From Sphingobium estronivorans (GTDB lineage Bacteria > Pseudomonadota > Alphaproteobacteria > Sphingomonadales > Sphingomonadaceae): a stretch of DNA of 64,000 bases. How positions within the stretch are numbered: position 1 is the first letter of the stretch; every line of letters starts with the position of its first letter. Positions 26,699-35,200 of this stretch are shown here, in pieces. The notes beneath the pieces were generated by a model that saw nothing but the letters and a program-made list of their open reading frames with translations, had not been told where the DNA came from and did no database searches. The stretch is taken from NCBI RefSeq assembly GCF_008692605.1, contig NZ_LFCT01000004.1, forward strand, positions 124,001 through 188,000, given 5' to 3'. A program made the position numbers and the translations under genes.

Positions 26699-28273
26699 CT
26701 AAAGCCTGATCGCTCGGTCGATGCCGATGGCGTCGAGAAAGGCGGCGTCATGGCTGGTGACGATCAACGCTCCGTCGAAGGCGGCCAGACCGCGCTCGAT
26801 GGCGGTCAGGGAGTCGAGGTCGAGATGGTTGGTCGGCTCGTCCAGCATCAGCAGCGGCGGCAATGTGTCTCCGCCCAACACGCAGGCAAGGCCCGCGCGC
26901 AGCAATTGCCCGCCGCTCAATGTCCCGACCGGTTGCAAGGCCAGATCGGCGCGAAAGCGAAAGCGGGCCAGCGCTGCCCGCACGGCATTGTCCGTCGCGG
27001 CCGGATGCAGCCGGGCGAAATTGTCGGCAATGCTGCGGCGCGGGTCGAGCAGGCTGACGCGCTGGTCGAGCAGGGCGCAGCCGACCGATAGCCGCACCGT
27101 GCCGGAAAGGGGCGCCAGCTGGCCCGCGATCAGCTTCAGCAGCGTCGATTTGCCCGCGCCATTGGGGCCGGTTATGGCGATCCGCTCCGGTCCCGTCACG
27201 CGCAGGCTGAAGCCGCGCAGCACCGGCGCATCGGGCGCATAGCCCGCCGTCACATCGTCCAGCCGGACAATCGGCCGGTCGGCCTGCACGCCGGTCGAGG
27301 GCAGCGCCACCGTCAGGCTCTCGACAACCTCGATGCGGCTGCGCGCTGCCTGCGCCGCGTCTTCCGCCTCCCGGCGAAGCCTGTCGGCCAGCCGCGCGGC
27401 GTCGCCGCCGGACGCCTCCGCCTGGTTCTTGCGCAGGCCGATCAGGATGCGCGGCATGTCGCCCTTCGCGCCCTTGCGCGCCCCGGCGGCGTCGCGGCGT
27501 TGCTTGCGTTCGGTCGCGATCCGGGTCCGGCGGGCCATGTCCTTCACGCGCCGCTCGGCCTGTTCCAGTTCCTGACCGGCAGCCGCCAGCTCAATGGCCT
27601 TGCGCTCGCGATACGCCGTCCAGTTGCCGCCATAGCGGGTGATGCCCAGCGTCGTCAGCTCCGCAATCGCCTCCATCTCCTCCAGCAGCGCGCGGTCATG
27701 GCTGATGACGATCGCGCCGGCCTTCCACTGGCCCAGCAGGGTTAGCAAGGCGTCGCGCCCCTCCGCATCCAGATTGTTGGTCGGTTCATCCAGCAAGAGG
27801 AAATCGGGCCGGGCGAAGATCGCTCCAGCCAGCGCGGCGCGGCTGCGCTGGCCGCCGGACAGGGCGATCAGGGGCGTTTGGGGGTCTGCCGTCAGTCCGA
27901 CCTGCGCCAGGCTTTCCTCGATCCGGCTGGGCAGCAGCCAGTCGCACGCTTCCAGTTCCGCCATGCTGGCCGTGCCGCTTTCCGCCTTGCCGAGCAGGGC
28001 CAGACCCTCGCGCACGCCGAACAGGTCGGCGATGCTTTCGTCCGGCGTGACCTGTACCGTCTGCCGCAGGGTCGCCACGCTGCCATCGACCTGGATCCTG
28101 CCGCTGCCGGGGACGAGCGTTCCGTCGATCAGCGCGAGCAGGGTCGATTTGCCGACGCCATTGCGCCCGACAAGGCCGAGTCGTTCGGTGGTGAAGCGAA
28201 AATCGAGGTCCGAAAGGACGGATGAGCCGTCAGGCGCGGACCAGTTGAGATGAGAAACGACGATCGAGGGCAC
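26699..28273 (-). CDS. ABC-F family ATPase, possible antibiotic-resistance/ribosome-protection type
   Basis: A 524-residue soluble protein with twin ABC domains: Walker A GRNGVGKST (about residue 37) and GPNGAGKST (about 366), signatures SGGQRSRAALA and SGGQLLRAGLA, Walker B LLLDEPTNNLD and LLMLDEPTNHLD. The inter-domain linker (about 205-290) is highly basic. It lacks the long C-terminal coil of the ABC-F at 5800. Start is GTG 28273 (MPSIVVSHLNW) with AGGAAAG about ten bases upstream. A short ORF overlaps the start and may control it. Its stop converges with the end of emrB, 14 bp away. Confidence 0.9.
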   Translation of the reverse strand: MPSIVVSHLNWSAPDGSSVLSDLDFRFTTERLGLVGRNGVGKSTLLALIDGTLVPGSGRIQVDGSVATLRQTVQVTPDESIADLFGVREGLALLGKAESGTASMAELEACDWLLPSRIEESLAQVGLTADPQTPLIALSGGQRSRAALAGAIFARPDFLLLDEPTNNLDAEGRDALLTLLGQWKAGAIVISHDRALLEEMEAIAELTTLGITRYGGNWTAYRERKAIELAAAGQELEQAERRVKDMARRTRIATERKQRRDAAGARKGAKGDMPRILIGLRKNQAEASGGDAARLADRLRREAEDAAQAARSRIEVVESLTVALPSTGVQADRPIVRLDDVTAGYAPDAPVLRGFSLRVTGPERIAITGPNGAGKSTLLKLIAGQLAPLSGTVRLSVGCALLDQRVSLLDPRRSIADNFARLHPAATDNAVRAALARFRFRADLALQPVGTLSGGQLLRAGLACVLGGDTLPPLLMLDEPTNHLDLDSLTAIERGLAAFDGALIVTSHDAAFLDAIGIDRAIRL

Positions 28274-28331
28274 GGGCAGGGACTTTCCTGAAAGCAGAGC
28301 GATGGGGCTTTGCGATCAGATGCATGTCCAT
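28230..28331 (-). CDS. Candidate leader peptide (33 codons) overlapping the ABC-F start
   Basis: Starts MDMHLIAKPHRSAFRK with GGAGAG correctly spaced upstream and runs out of frame across the GTG start of the ABC-F gene, ending at 28230. Short ORFs in front of ABC-F resistance genes often act by ribosome stalling or translational coupling, so this may be a regulatory leader. The peptide is basic and has no signal or membrane helix. The evidence is position, ribosome site and overlap only; no terminator/antiterminator pair was worked out. Confidence 0.5.
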   Translation of the reverse strand: MDMHLIAKPHRSAFRKVPARALDRRFSSQLVRA

Positions 28332-28461
28332 GACGGGTCTCTCCGGAAAATGTCGGATCGTGATACAGGGAGGAGCCTTTGCTGGCAACCGTGGTGAAGC
28401 GGGCGCGATGGACCCGACGCAGCATCGTCGTCACCCACGGCGGCGGCCTGCGCATGACAGG

Positions 28462-28983
28462 CTATGACCGCTCCAGATCCTCCGGCCGATTGATGTTGGG
28501 CAGCAGGATGTCCGGTCGCTCGACGATCCGCGCGCCGATTCGCGTCAGCCAACCGTGGATCGATCGATTATTCTCCTCGGCCAGATGCGCGTCCAGCGCC
28601 CCGGCCAGAACGGCCGGCCAGAAGCCCGCCAGCTGCTGCCCCTTGAGGATCGCCGGCCCCTCTCCGATCAACGCCCGCGCCAGCTTCGCCGGATAGACCG
28701 GCATGTCGCAGCCCGTGGTCAGCACCGCGTCGAACCCTTCGGCCGCCGCATGGTGCAGCGCCGCGTTCAGCCCGCCCAGCGGGCCCATGTCCGGCGCGGG
28801 CCGGTCCGCCAGCCACCGCCGCCCCGCGACCTGCCGCCCGCAGATCACCACCTGTTCTACATGCGCGCCCAGCGCCGTTGTCGCATGGTCCAGCAAGGTC
28901 CGCCCGGCCAGCATCGCCAGCGCCTTGTCGCTCCCGAAGCGGCTGGAGCGTCCCCCGGCCAGCACCGCGCCCAGCAATCGCAT
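28462..28983 (-). CDS. mobA: Molybdenum cofactor guanylyltransferase
   Basis: A 173-residue nucleotidyltransferase that joins GMP to molybdopterin. The N-terminal GAVLAGGRSSRFGSDKALA is the family motif, with GPLGGLNAALHHA, TTGCDMPVYPAKL and the C-terminal LPNINRPEDL block also clear. The ATG follows AGGAGGGAACGG. No other molybdenum cofactor gene lies next to it. It is divergent from the cobalamin riboswitch and btuB. The interval 28332-28461 holds the 5' leader of the ABC-F gene and nothing else I can support. Confidence 0.93.
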   Translation of the reverse strand: MRLLGAVLAGGRSSRFGSDKALAMLAGRTLLDHATTALGAHVEQVVICGRQVAGRRWLADRPAPDMGPLGGLNAALHHAAAEGFDAVLTTGCDMPVYPAKLARALIGEGPAILKGQQLAGFWPAVLAGALDAHLAEENNRSIHGWLTRIGARIVERPDILLPNINRPEDLERS

Positions 28984-29068
28984 CCGTTCCCTCCTTGGCA
29001 GAGCCCCTGCTTTCCCTTATGGCGCGCAGCGCGAGCGGGGCAAAGCCGCGCGCGCACAGAAGATCGCG

Positions 29069-29255
29069 CCGGTGCCCGAAAGGGCTGAAAACGGGAATGC
29101 GGTGCGGACGGGCAACCGTCCTATTCCGCGGCTGTCCCTGCAACTGTAAGCGGAGAGCGCGATGCACAGGGGGTAAATCCCCGCCACTGGGCGCAAGCCC
29201 GGGAAGGCGTGCATCGCTGCATTGACCCGCGAGCCAGGAGACCTGCCGGCGCCCG
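29069..29255 (+). ncRNA. Cobalamin riboswitch (AdoCbl type aptamer)
   Basis: The B12 box is obvious: GAGCCAGGAGACCTGCCGGC (29231-29250). Upstream come the other landmarks in order: GGTGCCCGAAAGGGCTGAAAA opening the aptamer (29071), GGGAATGCGGTG, CTGCAACTGTAAGCGG (29138 on), GCCACTGG (29183) and GGGAAGGCG (29201). It is followed about 180 bases later by the BtuB-type receptor gene. Adenosylcobalamin binding should lower receptor production; the probable expression platform is a hairpin on the ribosome site. Confidence 0.95.
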
Positions 29256-29392
29256 GTCGCTCTTGCCCTGGTCCAGGGATCGGCCATGGCACGGTGTTTT
29301 CCGTCTGAGCGACGACCAGCGGCGCAGGGCCGCATCGGTGGGGGGCGGGCACTGGCGTCGACTTCCCCTTGATCCGACCGCGCGCGCGGAGG

Positions 29393-29425
29393 CCCTGAGT
29401 CCCAAAGTCGCAGCGGCGCTCAGGG
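29393..29425 (+). promoter_or_regulatory. btuB: Hairpin sequestering the btuB ribosome-binding site
   Basis: CCCTGAG (29393-29399) pairs perfectly with CTCAGGG (29419-29425). The 3' arm runs into the ribosome site AGGGAA, eight bases before the btuB ATG. This is the layout of a translational expression platform for the upstream cobalamin riboswitch. The 140 bases between aptamer and hairpin contain no ORF. Confidence 0.7.
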
Positions 29426-29435
29426 AACGGATAGA

Positions 29436-31253
29436 ATGTTGAAAACCGCCATATCTCTTGCCGCATTGCTTGCGGCCACCCCGGTTCTGGCCGAGGATGA
29501 GGAGATCATCGTCACCGCGCTGGGCATCGAACAGCCCCGCGACGAAGTCGGCCAGGCCGTCACCGTCATCGACGCCGATACCATCCGCACGCGGCAGAGC
29601 GTCAGCGTGACGGACCTGCTCGCCACCACGCCGGGCGTGCGGTTCAGCCGCAATGGCGGCGTGGGCGGCGTGACGGGGGTGTCGCTGCGCGGCGCGGAAA
29701 CCACTCAGACGCTGGTGCTGATCGACGGGGTGAAGGTCAACGACACCAGCGGCATCGGCGACATGTATGATTTCGGCAATCTGCTGACCGGAAATATCCA
29801 GCGCATCGAAATTTTGCGCGGTTCCAACTCCATCGTCTACGGCAGTCAGGCGATCGGCGGCGTCGTCAACGTCATGACCGGCACCCCCGGCGAAGATTTC
29901 GCGGGCAACGCCTCGGTCGATTACGGCTATCGCGACACGCTGGACGCGAAGGCGGACATTTCAGGGACCAGCGGCATCGCGTCGGGGGGCGTGGGCGTCG
30001 CCTATTTCCGTACCGACGGCATTTCCGCCGCCTCCAACGGCACGGAAAAGGACGGTTACAAGAATCTTGCCGCCAATGCGAAGCTGAAGCTGAACTTCAC
30101 CGACGCGCTGAGCCTCGACCTGCGCGGCTATTATATCCATGCCGATCTCGATACCGACAACGGCATTGTGGACAGCGTCGCCGACACGTCGAGGACCGAC
30201 CAATATATCGGCTATGCGGGCCTCAACCTCGCCCTGCTCGACGGCAAGCTCACCCATCGCGCCGCCGTCACATGGTTTCGCACCGACCGGGACTATACAT
30301 CCGGCTTCGGCCCTTTTGGCTATTCGGGCACCAATCTGCGTTTCGAATATGAGGGCGTCTATCAGCCGGTGGAACAGGCCCGCCTGATCTTCGGTTATGA
30401 CCATGAACGCCCGGACTATGATTTCGCCGGCTTCGGTTCGGTCGAAAGCCACAAGGCGGACATCGACAGCGTCTATGCGCTGGCGGTGGTGAAGCCGCTT
30501 GCAGGCCTGTCGCTCACCGGCGGCGTGCGGCATGACGATCACAGCCAGTTCGGCGGCGCGACCACCTTTGGCGCCAATGCCAATTACACGCCCAATGACG
30601 GTGCGACCAACCTGCGCATCAGCTATGGGGAGGGGTTCAAGGCGCCCTCCCTCTACCAGCTTTACGGCGCCGATGTCGGCAACACCGCTCTGCTTCCCGA
30701 ACGATCGGAAAGCTATGATGTGGGCTTCGACCAAAGGCTGGACGGCGACCGGGCGATCCTGTCGGTCACGGCCTTTCTTCGCGATACGAAGAACCAGATC
30801 AACTATGATTATTCGATCGGCCTTTATGGCGGATACAATAATATCGACAATACACGCGCCAAGGGGGTGGAGGCGATGTTGACGCTGAAACCTGTCGACG
30901 CGCTGATCTTCACCGCCGCTTACAGCTATGTCGATGCGCGGGACCGCGATACCGGGGCGCGCCTGCCGCGCCGCGCGGCCAATGCGGTCAGCGTCTCGGC
31001 GGACTATGTCTGGCCCTTCCGCCTGTCGACCGGGGCGACCGTCACCATGGTGGGCGACAGCTTCAATGATTCGACCAATGCGCAACGCCTGGACGGATAT
31101 GCCGTGGCGAATGTGCGGGCGTCCTTCCCGATCACCGACAATCTGGAAATCTACGGCCGCGTCGACAATCTGTTCGATGAAGGCTACGCCACCGTCTATG
31201 GCTATGGCACCTATGGCCGCTCGGCCTATGGCGGCGTGCGTGTCCGTTTCTAA
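29436..31253 (+). CDS. btuB: TonB-dependent vitamin B12 receptor
   Basis: A 605-residue outer-membrane receptor, close to the usual BtuB length. A signal peptide (MLKTAISLAALLAATPVLAE) is followed by the TonB box EEIIVTALGIEQ, a plug domain (VTDLLATTPGVRFSRNGGVGG, LIDGVKVND, IQRIEILRGSNSIVYGSQAIGGVVNVMT) and a 22-strand barrel ending in YGGVRVRF with terminal phenylalanine. It imports cobalamin with TonB energy. The cobalamin riboswitch upstream and btuF-btuCD next door fix the substrate. Confidence 0.96.
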   Translation: MLKTAISLAALLAATPVLAEDEEIIVTALGIEQPRDEVGQAVTVIDADTIRTRQSVSVTDLLATTPGVRFSRNGGVGGVTGVSLRGAETTQTLVLIDGVKVNDTSGIGDMYDFGNLLTGNIQRIEILRGSNSIVYGSQAIGGVVNVMTGTPGEDFAGNASVDYGYRDTLDAKADISGTSGIASGGVGVAYFRTDGISAASNGTEKDGYKNLAANAKLKLNFTDALSLDLRGYYIHADLDTDNGIVDSVADTSRTDQYIGYAGLNLALLDGKLTHRAAVTWFRTDRDYTSGFGPFGYSGTNLRFEYEGVYQPVEQARLIFGYDHERPDYDFAGFGSVESHKADIDSVYALAVVKPLAGLSLTGGVRHDDHSQFGGATTFGANANYTPNDGATNLRISYGEGFKAPSLYQLYGADVGNTALLPERSESYDVGFDQRLDGDRAILSVTAFLRDTKNQINYDYSIGLYGGYNNIDNTRAKGVEAMLTLKPVDALIFTAAYSYVDARDRDTGARLPRRAANAVSVSADYVWPFRLSTGATVTMVGDSFNDSTNAQRLDGYAVANVRASFPITDNLEIYGRVDNLFDEGYATVYGYGTYGRSAYGGVRVRF

Positions 31254-31268
31254 AGGATCGGTGTGAGA

Positions 31269-31286
31269 GGGGCGGGTGTCCGCCCC
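31269..31286. terminator. Hairpin between btuB and btuF
   Basis: GGGGCGG-GTGT-CCGCCCC is a perfect seven-pair stem in the 33-bp gap between convergent btuB and btuF, abutting the btuF stop. No T-tract follows, so termination efficiency is uncertain. Confidence 0.45.
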
Positions 31287-32099
31287 CTATCGTGGCGCAG
31301 CGTCGATCTGCGCCACGATGCTGCGCGCCGCCTGCACATAAGCGGGGCCGCCGCACACCGTCCATGCCTGCGGTATGCGAATGCGCGGGATGGAGCGGAG
31401 GATCGGATGGTGCAGCATCTCCGTTCCCTGATCGACGACCTTTTCCGTGCCGGTCTCGACGATCAGGAAGTCGGGCCGCGCGGCGATCATCTCCTCCAGC
31501 GGCACTTGCGCCAGAGCGGGTTTGCCGAGCTTCCCCGCCAGATTGACGAGGCCCGCGCGCCGCATCAGGTCGTCGACCAGCGTGCCTGTGCCGGTCATAT
31601 AGCCGCGCCGTTGATAATAGGCCGCAACCCCGCCGCGCCGGGCGCGGGGCAGGGCGGCCAGATCGCGGTTCATGGCCCGGATCAGCGCCTCGCCCCGCTC
31701 CGTATGACCGACCGCCGCCGCCACCTGGCGGATTTGCGTCAGGATCATCGGATAGCTGTCCGCGCTTGCCAGCCCCAGCGTCCGCCACGGCCCCGGAGGC
31801 GCGCCGACGACGCTGTCGCCCATCGGAAAGCCGATCAGCAGATCGGGCCGGATCGCCAGCACTTCCTCGCCGGGCCGTTTCAGGGTTCGAAAGGCGCGCG
31901 CCTTGCCGACCGCCGCCGAAAGTTCCGGATCGTGGCCATAGGGGCTGAGCGCCGCGATCTGCGCCGGATCGGCCAGCGCCAGCACATATTGATCGGCGCA
32001 GGTGTTGAGCGACACGATCCGCTGGGGCGGGGCGGCGCCGGTCAGCGCAAGGGCGCCGAATATAATGACGATCTTTTTGCGCCGCATTCCCGCGCCCAT
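31287..32099 (-). CDS. btuF: Cobalamin ABC transporter substrate-binding protein
   Basis: A 270-residue periplasmic helical-backbone binding protein. A short signal (KKIVIIFGALALTGAA) leads to PQRIVSLNTCADQYVLALA, the standard opening of BtuF/FhuD-like proteins, then IRPDLLIGFP and LPLEEMIAARPDFLIVET-type lobe-two blocks. The start at 32099 (MGAGMRRKK) has GAGGCGAAAAGG upstream; ATG 32087 is an alternative. It is divergent from btuCD, with 92 bp between them holding no second riboswitch. Confidence 0.9.
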   Translation of the reverse strand: MGAGMRRKKIVIIFGALALTGAAPPQRIVSLNTCADQYVLALADPAQIAALSPYGHDPELSAAVGKARAFRTLKRPGEEVLAIRPDLLIGFPMGDSVVGAPPGPWRTLGLASADSYPMILTQIRQVAAAVGHTERGEALIRAMNRDLAALPRARRGGVAAYYQRRGYMTGTGTLVDDLMRRAGLVNLAGKLGKPALAQVPLEEMIAARPDFLIVETGTEKVVDQGTEMLHHPILRSIPRIRIPQAWTVCGGPAYVQAARSIVAQIDAAPR

Positions 32100-32191
32100 C
32101 CTTTTCGCCTCGACACGCCATCATGCGCCCGCAGGGGCGGGAGCACGGAGCGCTTGAGCCGCTCTAGCAAGCAGAATGGGGTTCGCAAGTC

Positions 32192-33187
32192 ATGAGCGCC
32201 CGCCGCCACCCGTTGCTGATCCCCGTCCTGCTGCTGCTGGTCGTGGTCGCCGCGCTCGGCTCGCTCACCCTCGGCGCGGTGCCGCTCTCCCCGGCGCGCA
32301 TCGTCGCGGTCCTCACCGGCGGGGGCGACGATGTGGCCCGTGCGATCCTGCTCGATCTGCGCCTGCCGCGCATGCTGCTCGGCCTGATCGTCGGCGCCAT
32401 GCTCGGCCTGTCGGGCGCGGCGCTGCAAGGCTATCTGCGCAACCCGCTGGCCGAACCGTCCGTGCTGGGCGCGTCCAATGCCGCCGCGCTGGGCGCCGTC
32501 TGCGCGCTGTATTTCGGCCTGGCGCAGAGCCATCCGCTGGCGCTTCCCGCGCTCGCCATTGTGGCCAGTCTGATCGGGATCGGCGCGCTGTTCCTGCTTG
32601 CCGGACCGGCCGAAAGCCCGCTGACCCTGATCCTCGCGGGGATCGCCATCGCCACGCTGGCGGGGGCGGGGATCAGCCTGTCGTTGAACCTCTCGCCCAA
32701 CCCCTTCGCGGCGATGGAGATTATGAGCTGGTTGATGGGCAGCCTGGAAAACCGCGCCTATGGCCATGTCTGGATCGCGCTGCCCTGCGTGGCGGTCGGC
32801 GCGGCGCTGCTGATCGCGGATGGCCGGACGCTCGACGCGCTGACGCTGGGCGAGGATGGCGCTCAGGCGCTCGGCATCGACCTGCGGCATGCGCGCCTGC
32901 GCCTGATGCTGGGGGTTGCCATCGGCGTGGGCGGCGCGGTCGCGGTGTCGGGCGCCATCGGTTTCGTCGGGTTGATCGTGCCGCATCTGATGCGGCCGCT
33001 GACCGACCGCTCCCCCTCCGCGATCCTGCTGCCCTCCATGCTGGGGGGTGCGGTGCTGTTGACGCTGGCGGATATCGGCGTGCGGCTGATCCCGACCGCC
33101 AGCGAACTGAAGCTGGGCGTGCTGACGGCGCTGCTGGGCGTGCCCGTCTTCCTGATCCATCTCATGCGGGAGCGGCGGCTATGGTGA
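32192..33187 (+). CDS. btuC: Cobalamin ABC transporter permease (FecCD family)
   Basis: A 331-residue inner-membrane permease with about ten helices. Signature segments are LRLPRMLLGLIVGAMLGLSGAALQGYLRNPLAEPSVLGASNAAALG and the cytoplasmic coupling block FVGLIVPHLMRPLTDRS, both diagnostic of BtuC/FecD. It overlaps the ATPase gene by seven bases (ATGGTGA). Confidence 0.94.
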   Translation: MSARRHPLLIPVLLLLVVVAALGSLTLGAVPLSPARIVAVLTGGGDDVARAILLDLRLPRMLLGLIVGAMLGLSGAALQGYLRNPLAEPSVLGASNAAALGAVCALYFGLAQSHPLALPALAIVASLIGIGALFLLAGPAESPLTLILAGIAIATLAGAGISLSLNLSPNPFAAMEIMSWLMGSLENRAYGHVWIALPCVAVGAALLIADGRTLDALTLGEDGAQALGIDLRHARLRLMLGVAIGVGGAVAVSGAIGFVGLIVPHLMRPLTDRSPSAILLPSMLGGAVLLTLADIGVRLIPTASELKLGVLTALLGVPVFLIHLMRERRLW

Positions 33188-33960
33188 CGATCCGCGCGCA
33201 AGGCCTTGCCGTTCGCCTCGGCCGTCATCCGGCGGTGAGCGGCGTCGATCTCGATCTAGGGCCGGGACAATTGGTTGGCATCATCGGCCCCAATGGCGCG
33301 GGCAAGTCGACCCTGATCCGCGCGATGCTGGGCCTGGCAAAGCGGGAGAGCGGAACGGTACTGATCGACGGGCTGGACAGCGAACGGCTCAGCCGGCGCG
33401 CCATCGCCAGACGCGTGGCCTATCTGCCCCAGGGGCAGACCCTGCATTGGCCGCTGGCGGTCGAACGGCTCGTGGCATTGGGACGGATGCCGCATCTGGG
33501 CCCATTATCCCGCCTGTCCGCGCAGGATGAGGCGCAGGTCGATGCGGCCTTGAAGCGCGCCGATGTGCTGCATCTCAAAGGGCGGGTGGCGACCGAGCTT
33601 TCCGGCGGCGAGCGCGCCCGCGTGCTGCTGGCCCGGGCATTGGCGGTGGGCGCGCCCGCGCTGATCGCGGACGAGCCGCTGGCGGCGCTCGATCCGGGGC
33701 ATCAGATCGATGTCATGGATTTGCTCAAGGCCGAGGCGCGGGCCGGATCGCTCGTCGTCACCGTGCTGCACGATCTGAGCATGGCGGCGCGCTATTGCGA
33801 CCGGCTGGTGCTGATGGACCGGGGCGCGCTGGTGGCTGACGGCGCGCCGCTCGATGTGCTGACCCAAGCGCGCCTTGCCCGCGTCTATGGCATTTCCGCC
33901 TGCATCCAATCCCATGGCGACTGGCCGCTGATATTGCCGACCGGGCGGGTCAAGGACTGA
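33181..33960 (+). CDS. btuD: Cobalamin ABC transporter ATPase
   Basis: A 259-residue ABC ATPase: Walker A GPNGAGKST (about residue 36), Q-loop YLPQGQ, signature LSGGERARVLLARAL, Walker B LIADEPLAALD and H-loop VLHDLS. It powers the BtuC permease with BtuF as binding protein. Its ATG lies inside the end of btuC, so the two are translationally coupled. Confidence 0.94.
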   Translation: MVTIRAQGLAVRLGRHPAVSGVDLDLGPGQLVGIIGPNGAGKSTLIRAMLGLAKRESGTVLIDGLDSERLSRRAIARRVAYLPQGQTLHWPLAVERLVALGRMPHLGPLSRLSAQDEAQVDAALKRADVLHLKGRVATELSGGERARVLLARALAVGAPALIADEPLAALDPGHQIDVMDLLKAEARAGSLVVTVLHDLSMAARYCDRLVLMDRGALVADGAPLDVLTQARLARVYGISACIQSHGDWPLILPTGRVKD

Positions 33961-33986
33961 ACGATTCTGCGGGCGAAGGGGCGCGC

Positions 33987-35189
33987 CTATTCCGCGAAAG
34001 ACCGGGGCGCGGGCGCCACCACGGTCAATGTTCCCGCGCCGATCTCCGACACTTCCAGCGCGCGTTCAGCAATCCCGTCGCGCCCGAAGCGGAAGGCGCC
34101 GTCGATCCCGGAAAAGCCCCCGGCATCGCGCAGCCGCGCCGCCGGGAAGGTTGATCCCGGCTTCCAGTCGCGCGCGATCCGCACGGTCAGCAGCACCGCG
34201 TCATAGCCCAGCGCCGACAGCCGGAAGGGCGCATTGCCGTAACGCGCCCGATATTTGGTCGCGAGCTGGCTGTAGAGACCGTCCGACACGCTGGCGAACC
34301 ACGCGCCGCGCAGCACCGGGCTGGAGGCGAGGCCATTGTCGGTATTCCACAATTCCGTGCCCAGCAGCCGCGCGGTCGCGCCGCCATTTTTCCGCACGAT
34401 GGGCGCGACCTGCATCGCCACCTTGCCGCTGTCCGCGATCAGCAGCGCATCGTAGCTGGATGAAGCCTGCAATTTCTTCACCGCCGCCGCGATGGAGGTC
34501 GGCGTCCTGTCGAAGGTCTGCATCGACACGACCGTTCCGCCCGCGCTCTCCACCGCGCGCAGCAGCGACGTGCCCGACCGCTCGCCATAGACGCCCCGCG
34601 GCACCAGCGCGGCGAAGTGCGACAGCCCCTTGCCCTTGGCGAAGTCGACGACGCGCTCGATGGACTGGTTGGGGTTGTAGCCCATGATGTAGACGCCGTT
34701 GCCGGCGACGCTCACATCGTTGGAGAAGCTGATGACCGGCACATTGGCGCGCGCCGCGATGGGCCCCACGATCCGCGCATCTTCGGCCAGCAGGGGGCCA
34801 AGGATCAGCTTGTTGCCGTCCGCCAGCGCCTTGCTCGCCGCCGCGGCTGCGCCCACGCCGGTGTCATAGGTGGTGATGCGCACCTTGTCGGCCTTGGTAT
34901 CCAGCAGGGCCAGGGTGGTCGCGTTGGCGATGGACTGGCCGACGCCGGCATTGGGCCCGCTCATCGGCACCAGCAGCGCGACGCGGTGGCGCAACGTGTC
35001 GGTCGGCAGGCCCTCCGTCACTTCCGGGCCGGTCGGCGCCGGACCTGTGGGCTGCGCCGGACCCGGCCCCTTGGGCACGATGGACTGACAGGCGGCGACC
35101 AGCAGCGCGGAGGCTGCGAACAAAATCCTCCCGGCCCGTTTCATCGAAGCGAACAAGTCCGCTTGCCGGGGGGCATCCGTCTCTGTCAT
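33987..35189 (-). CDS. LpoA/YraM-like lipoprotein, penicillin-binding protein activator family
   Basis: A 400-residue lipoprotein with a type I periplasmic-binding (Leu/Ile/Val-binding-like) fold. The lipobox LLVAACQS lies near residue 34; a Pro/Gly-rich spacer is followed by RHRVALLVPMSGPNAGVGQSIANATTLAL and ILGPLLAEDARIVGPIA, which resemble the C-terminal domain of E. coli LpoA. Like yraM in E. coli it neighbours rsmI (yraL) and yraN, although here in divergent orientation. It lacks the N-terminal TPR domain of LpoA. The start at 35189 is chosen for its AAGGA; ATG 35144 gives a shorter signal. Confidence 0.85.
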   Translation of the reverse strand: MTETDAPRQADLFASMKRAGRILFAASALLVAACQSIVPKGPGPAQPTGPAPTGPEVTEGLPTDTLRHRVALLVPMSGPNAGVGQSIANATTLALLDTKADKVRITTYDTGVGAAAAASKALADGNKLILGPLLAEDARIVGPIAARANVPVISFSNDVSVAGNGVYIMGYNPNQSIERVVDFAKGKGLSHFAALVPRGVYGERSGTSLLRAVESAGGTVVSMQTFDRTPTSIAAAVKKLQASSSYDALLIADSGKVAMQVAPIVRKNGGATARLLGTELWNTDNGLASSPVLRGAWFASVSDGLYSQLATKYRARYGNAPFRLSALGYDAVLLTVRIARDWKPGSTFPAARLRDAGGFSGIDGAFRFGRDGIAERALEVSEIGAGTLTVVAPAPRSFAE

Positions 35190-35200
35190 CTGGCGTCCTT

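Noticed and set aside
32100..32191. Second cobalamin riboswitch before btuCD
   Set aside because: No B12 box (AGCCAGGAGACCTGCC-like) or other landmark in the 92 bp.
32042..33160. 372-codon minus-strand ORF opposite btuC
   Set aside because: Gln/Arg-rich antisense shadow; BtuC permease motifs on the plus strand are unambiguous.
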